From Borovskyia barvae (taxonomy: Eukaryota > Euglenozoa > Kinetoplastea > Trypanosomatida > Trypanosomatidae): a DNA stretch of 64,000 nucleotides. The position numbers were made by a program, and so were the translations under genes. Below the pieces are notes generated by a model. The model saw only the letters and a list, made by a program, of their open reading frames with translations. It searched no databases and was not told the origin of the DNA. Shown piece by piece: positions 60,790-64,000 of this stretch; positions within the stretch are counted from its first letter, which is position 1, and every line of letters starts with the position of its first letter. The stretch covers positions 62,001 to 126,000 of the forward strand of contig JASAOM010001051.1 of assembly GCA_030849085.1 (NCBI GenBank), read 5' to 3'.

Positions 60790-61383
60790 ATGGCTGCCAC
60801 GAAGTCCGCCGCGCACGCCGCCTCGGCGAAGAGGAAGACCGCTAAGAAGGTGACGCGCAAGAGCCCCGAGTTCACCACGCTGCGGAAGAGCTGCGCTCCC
60901 GGCGCCATCGCCATCATCTTGGCCGGCCGCTTCCGTGGCCGTCGTGCGGTGATTCTGAAGCAGCTGCCGCACAACGGGCCGCTCGTCGTCTCCGGTCCGA
61001 TGAAGTACAACGGTGTGCCGATCCGCCGCATCGACTCCCGCTACGTCATCGCCACGAGCACGAAGGTCGACATTTCTCGTGTAGATACCTCTGCCATCAC
61101 CCCGGAGATCTTCCAGCGCCCCAAGGCGGAGAAGCCGGCGAAGAGCGAGGGCGACTTCATGGGAGACAGGCAGAAGGCGAAGGCGGAGAAGGCAGCCAAG
61201 AAGACCTCCAAGGCAGAGAAGAAGACCATCGTGTCGGATGCCCGCGCCCAGCTGCAGAAGAAGATTGACGCAGCCCTCATTGAGTGCATCAAGAAGGATG
61301 CTCAGGGGAAGGAGAAGGCCGGGTACCTCCGCTCCGTCTTCACGGTGAAGCCGGGTGATGCGCCGCACCGCTGGAACTGGTAA
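60790..61383 (+). CDS. RPL6: 60S ribosomal protein L6 (eL6)
   Basis: A 197-residue eL6, a large-subunit ribosomal protein. After a Lys/Ala-rich N-terminal tail (SAKRKTAKKVTRKSPEF) comes the eL6 KOW-like core: CAPGAIAIILAGRFRGRRAV, ILKQLPHNGPLVVSGPMKYN, GVPIRRIDSRYVIATSTKVD. The C-terminal half is a long Lys/Ala helix (KAEKAAKKTSKAEKK) and ends LRSVFTVKPGDAPHRWNW. It is shorter than mammalian eL6 (~288) because the extended N-terminus is missing, as usual in trypanosomatids. Codons are almost entirely C/G-ending, consistent with high expression and in contrast to genes near the strand switch. Confidence 0.96.
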   Translation: MAATKSAAHAASAKRKTAKKVTRKSPEFTTLRKSCAPGAIAIILAGRFRGRRAVILKQLPHNGPLVVSGPMKYNGVPIRRIDSRYVIATSTKVDISRVDTSAITPEIFQRPKAEKPAKSEGDFMGDRQKAKAEKAAKKTSKAEKKTIVSDARAQLQKKIDAALIECIKKDAQGKEKAGYLRSVFTVKPGDAPHRWNW

Positions 61384-62834
61384 GATGGAGCGGCTTCTTC
61401 GCGTGGGCAAGGGGGGAAGGCACCCTCGATGCAACCGTGATGATGAAGAGTGGTGGTAGACACTGAGACGGAACATATCTTCGTTTCGTTCTATTACGCC
61501 AGCATCTTGGGGTCGTTCTTTCGTGAAAATCCTACGACAGCAACACGAAGCAGAAGAGGGGGACTCGGTGGGAGAGTTGGGGTAGCCAACTCCTGCTTTG
61601 ATTGTTCTCCCTCCTATGGTTCTGTTTCCTTGTTTTGTTTTGTAATTTATCTTTCGTTTTCGTGTCCACTTCGTTTGCAGCAACGTGCGAGGTGCTCCTT
61701 CTTTATGCATAAACACACAAAAAACCACCATACATAATTAGGGCCACCCCAACACGATGCGGGACACTGCGCGCTCAGCAGTAGCCGCAGGAGAGGCACC
61801 TCCCAGAAGTCAATGAGTGATGCACTGCGGGAAAGATGGGGTTGGGTCGGAAGAGGGGGGGGGAGAGAAGGAAAATCCGCCGTGATGAAAATGGTGCCGA
61901 GAGGCCTTTCGCGCACTCCTCTTCCACGTTTCCGCGTTTTTTCCCATGCATAGTACCTACAAGTCTCTTGGGTGGTGAGATGAGGGACGATCACGCGGAT
62001 GCGGAAACCTCTTTCGGGGATCGTGGGAGATATGGAGGAGAGAAGGGAGAAGGAGACGCGAGGGGCTGCTTGTGACGCCGTGCTGTGCATCGTTCTCAAT
62101 GATACGGTGTGCCAGTACGTGTGGGACTGCAGATGTGATGTTTCTCGTGCCGCTTTCATTTTTATTGTCGATGCACGGGATATTTCGGGTGCGGATAGCT
62201 GGGATTCTTCTCGAAGTCCCCCCCTCCCCCCCGACGGCCCCAGGATGATTCGGTCTTGCAGGCACATCTGCCTTTCTCACCTCCTCTCTCTCTCTCGTGC
62301 GTGGCTGTTGTATTGCTTCCACTGCATGCAAATCCTTTCCTTAACTTTCTCTCTTCCCTCTCCCCTCGTCTTCATCGTTCTGATCGAAGGATGCCCACTA
62401 TCGGAGCTGGGCCGCATGATCGAAAATCTCTCGCGGCGTGCTAGTGTTCGTTCAAAGTGAAGTCGAAGAGACATTTGCGGTGGCGAGCTCTGGATTGGCT
62501 GTGCTGTAGTGGCAACGCGATCATCGTCAACTGTTCCGAACAGCAGATAATAATAAAAAGAGAGCAGCGTTGTGCCCTATCTTTTTTTCCAAAGCTCCTC
62601 GAGGCATTTCTGGGACTCTTATCGAGCCCCTCCCCCCTTTCCTATCCTCTCATCTCGCTCCCTACCACCAACGTTCCGTAGTCAGAGCAGATCGCTTACA
62701 ACCGCAGCAAGCATACCCACGCACCTTCTTAACGGCTCTCGTATGAGCCTGCTGCTCCCACTCCGATTATCCAATATTGTGTGGGCCACGTCAAATCACC
62801 GTCTCTTATCGTTGAGTACACGACGGCGATACTC
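61384..62834. other. Intergenic spacer between eL6 and WDR70
   Basis: Trailer of eL6 and leader of WDR70. The tract at about 62624-62679 with AG at 62680-62681 is the likely acceptor for WDR70. A 51-codon upstream reading frame starting at 62743 overlaps the WDR70 start. There is a G9 run near 61855-61863. No other gene recognised. Confidence 0.55.
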
Positions 62835-64000
62835 ATGCGTCGGTCGAACGCTGAGGACAGTAGCGAGGACGAGTATGATCCTGCTGAGGTGGTGGTGAAA
62901 GTTTTGCATCCGCCGTCGCCAGGCAGCAGTGACGCGATGGTGTCCACGCTGACCTCGCTGCGGTCGGTCGCAACCGTACACTCGCCTGCGGTTGTTGATC
63001 CTTTAGCGAAACCTGCTTCGAAGACTGGACAGCCAGGCTCTTCCACATCGTCCTACACGCCAGACACCCCGGCCACCGACGGTGGAGGGTATCGCCTTCA
63101 TAGCGACATCAAAGGACGCGTGCGGTGTCTGGCGGTCAATCCAGCGGGCACGATATTGTGCGCGGGTAGTGAAGATGGGAAGCTGTGCATGTGGGACTTC
63201 TCCGCCCCTCTCGAGTCCCACCGTGTGCAGCCCACCCGCATGCTGACACCGTTTGTGAATCGCATCTCCGGACTGCAACCGATCATTGCGCTGACATCGG
63301 CGAAAGATGGCAGTTACTTTGTTGCGTGCCAGGATGGAGATAGCCCAGCTTTGGTGCGGGCCTCAGGAGCGCAGCTCGGCTACTGCGCGATGGGCGAACG
63401 GGGCTTAATGGATGTGGTGCAATGTAAAGGTCATCGAGCACCGGTGACCTGCGTAGCGGCCCATGCTCAGGATGCAGCTGGGTTCTTCACGGGTAGCCAA
63501 GATGGCACGGTGCGGTTGTGGAACAGCAATACGTACAAGCAGCACAGCATCTTCGCCATTAAGCATGGCTCAGGACAATTGACCGATACTCACGTGGTGG
63601 AGAGTGTGGCGAGCCTCGATGAATTCCACAATGGGCAGGGCCGCATCTTCGCCAGCGGGGGGCAGGATGGACGGGTGCAGGTGTGGGATAGTCGTGTGAA
63701 ATATCGACCTGGTGGGGCAGTTGCCACGATCGACATGTTCACCTCTCCCACCACGGCGGGTCTGCAAAGACTGACCGAAGATCCGTTCCTGGAGAAGCAC
63801 GTCGGTGACCTGCTGGAGGTGAGACCGAGTGAGACGGAAGCTTCCCCCTCCGGTGCCGGCGGCTTCGGCCTTGCTGTTCGAATAGGCAGCACGGTGAAGC
63901 TGCTGGACTTGCGCCGTCTCTCCAGTGGCGTCACTGCGGCTTCCGCCAGTGTCGTGACGGAGGTGGCCACATCGCTGCCGGCCACCCTTGACACGTCGAG
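62835..64000 (+). CDS. WDR70/gastrulation-defective-1-like WD40 protein (3' end outside window)
   Basis: At least 388 residues, cut by the right edge. The N-terminus MRRSNAEDSSEDEYDPAEVV is acidic and low complexity, as in WDR70. Blades follow: DIKGRVRCLAVNPAGTILCA, then GSEDGKLCMWDFSA; IIALTSAKDGSYFVACQDGD and LMDVVQCKGHRAPVTCVAAH, corresponding to WDR70's 'y.mD..nTKGH...lt...WHP'; then FFTGSQDGTVRLWNSNTYKQ; and IFASGGQDGRVQVWDSRVKY. In animals WDR70 acts with CUL4-DDB1 in DNA-damage-linked histone ubiquitination; plant and fungal relatives are less studied, and the role here is unknown. An in-frame TAA lies upstream at 62730 and the chosen ATG is the first in this frame. Confidence 0.84.
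   Translation, partial: MRRSNAEDSSEDEYDPAEVVVKVLHPPSPGSSDAMVSTLTSLRSVATVHSPAVVDPLAKPASKTGQPGSSTSSYTPDTPATDGGGYRLHSDIKGRVRCLAVNPAGTILCAGSEDGKLCMWDFSAPLESHRVQPTRMLTPFVNRISGLQPIIALTSAKDGSYFVACQDGDSPALVRASGAQLGYCAMGERGLMDVVQCKGHRAPVTCVAAHAQDAAGFFTGSQDGTVRLWNSNTYKQHSIFAIKHGSGQLTDTHVVESVASLDEFHNGQGRIFASGGQDGRVQVWDSRVKYRPGGAVATIDMFTSPTTAGLQRLTEDPFLEKHVGDLLEVRPSETEASPSGAGGFGLAVRIGSTVKLLDLRRLSSGVTAASASVVTEVATSLPATLDTS

Overview
The window reads as nuclear chromosomal DNA of a trypanosomatid, most likely Leishmania or a close Leishmaniinae relative. Protein genes are intronless and lie in long same-strand runs. Almost every start codon is preceded by a polypyrimidine tract followed by the first AG, the signal for spliced-leader trans-splicing. 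Spacers are long and full of CA/TA/TC microsatellites and G or C homopolymers. The gene content (bacterial-type RtcB, CCDC40, IFT57, DRC8-like, WDR4/Trm82, NKAP, PP2A-B55, ERG4-type sterol reductase, TTC4/Cns1, a POT transporter, eL6, WDR70) is eukaryotic, with several proteins that look kinetoplastid-specific.

Layout. From 1 to about 23.1 kb all genes are on the minus strand: a very large P-loop protein cut by the left edge, an RtcB RNA ligase with an N-terminal presequence, a small FYVE-like zinc finger protein with a myristoylation-type start, WDR4/Trm82, an NKAP-family protein, an unrecognised 672-residue protein, CCDC40 and an mS41-like mitoribosomal protein. From 25.4 kb to the right end all genes are on the plus strand: a helical-repeat protein, a 125-residue protein, IFT57, an unrecognised 512-residue protein, a DRC8-like EF-hand protein, a 1402-residue coiled-coil protein with a mitochondrial-type N-terminus, two small unrecognised proteins, PP2A-B55, sterol C24(28) reductase, TTC4/Cns1, a POT transporter, ribosomal protein eL6 and the start of WDR70. 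The 2.3 kb between the sets (23141-25422) is a divergent strand-switch region. In this group that is the usual place where RNA polymerase II starts two opposite polycistronic units.

Functional themes. Genes in a polycistron need not be related, but three axonemal or ciliary genes (CCDC40, IFT57, DRC8-like) lie within about 14 kb around the strand switch. Several others look mitochondrial (RtcB presequence, mS41-like, 1402-residue protein). The flanks of the strand switch use more A/T-ending codons than the GC3-rich genes at the right end, such as eL6 and ERG4.

Start codons. I put starts at the first ATG after the inferred splice acceptor. This shortens several maximal open frames, including WDR4, NKAP, CCDC40, IFT57, PP2A-B55 and the zinc finger protein. 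No tRNA, rRNA, CRISPR array, insertion sequence or transposon was recognised. Identifications rest on reading the translations and remembered family sequences; no database search was run.
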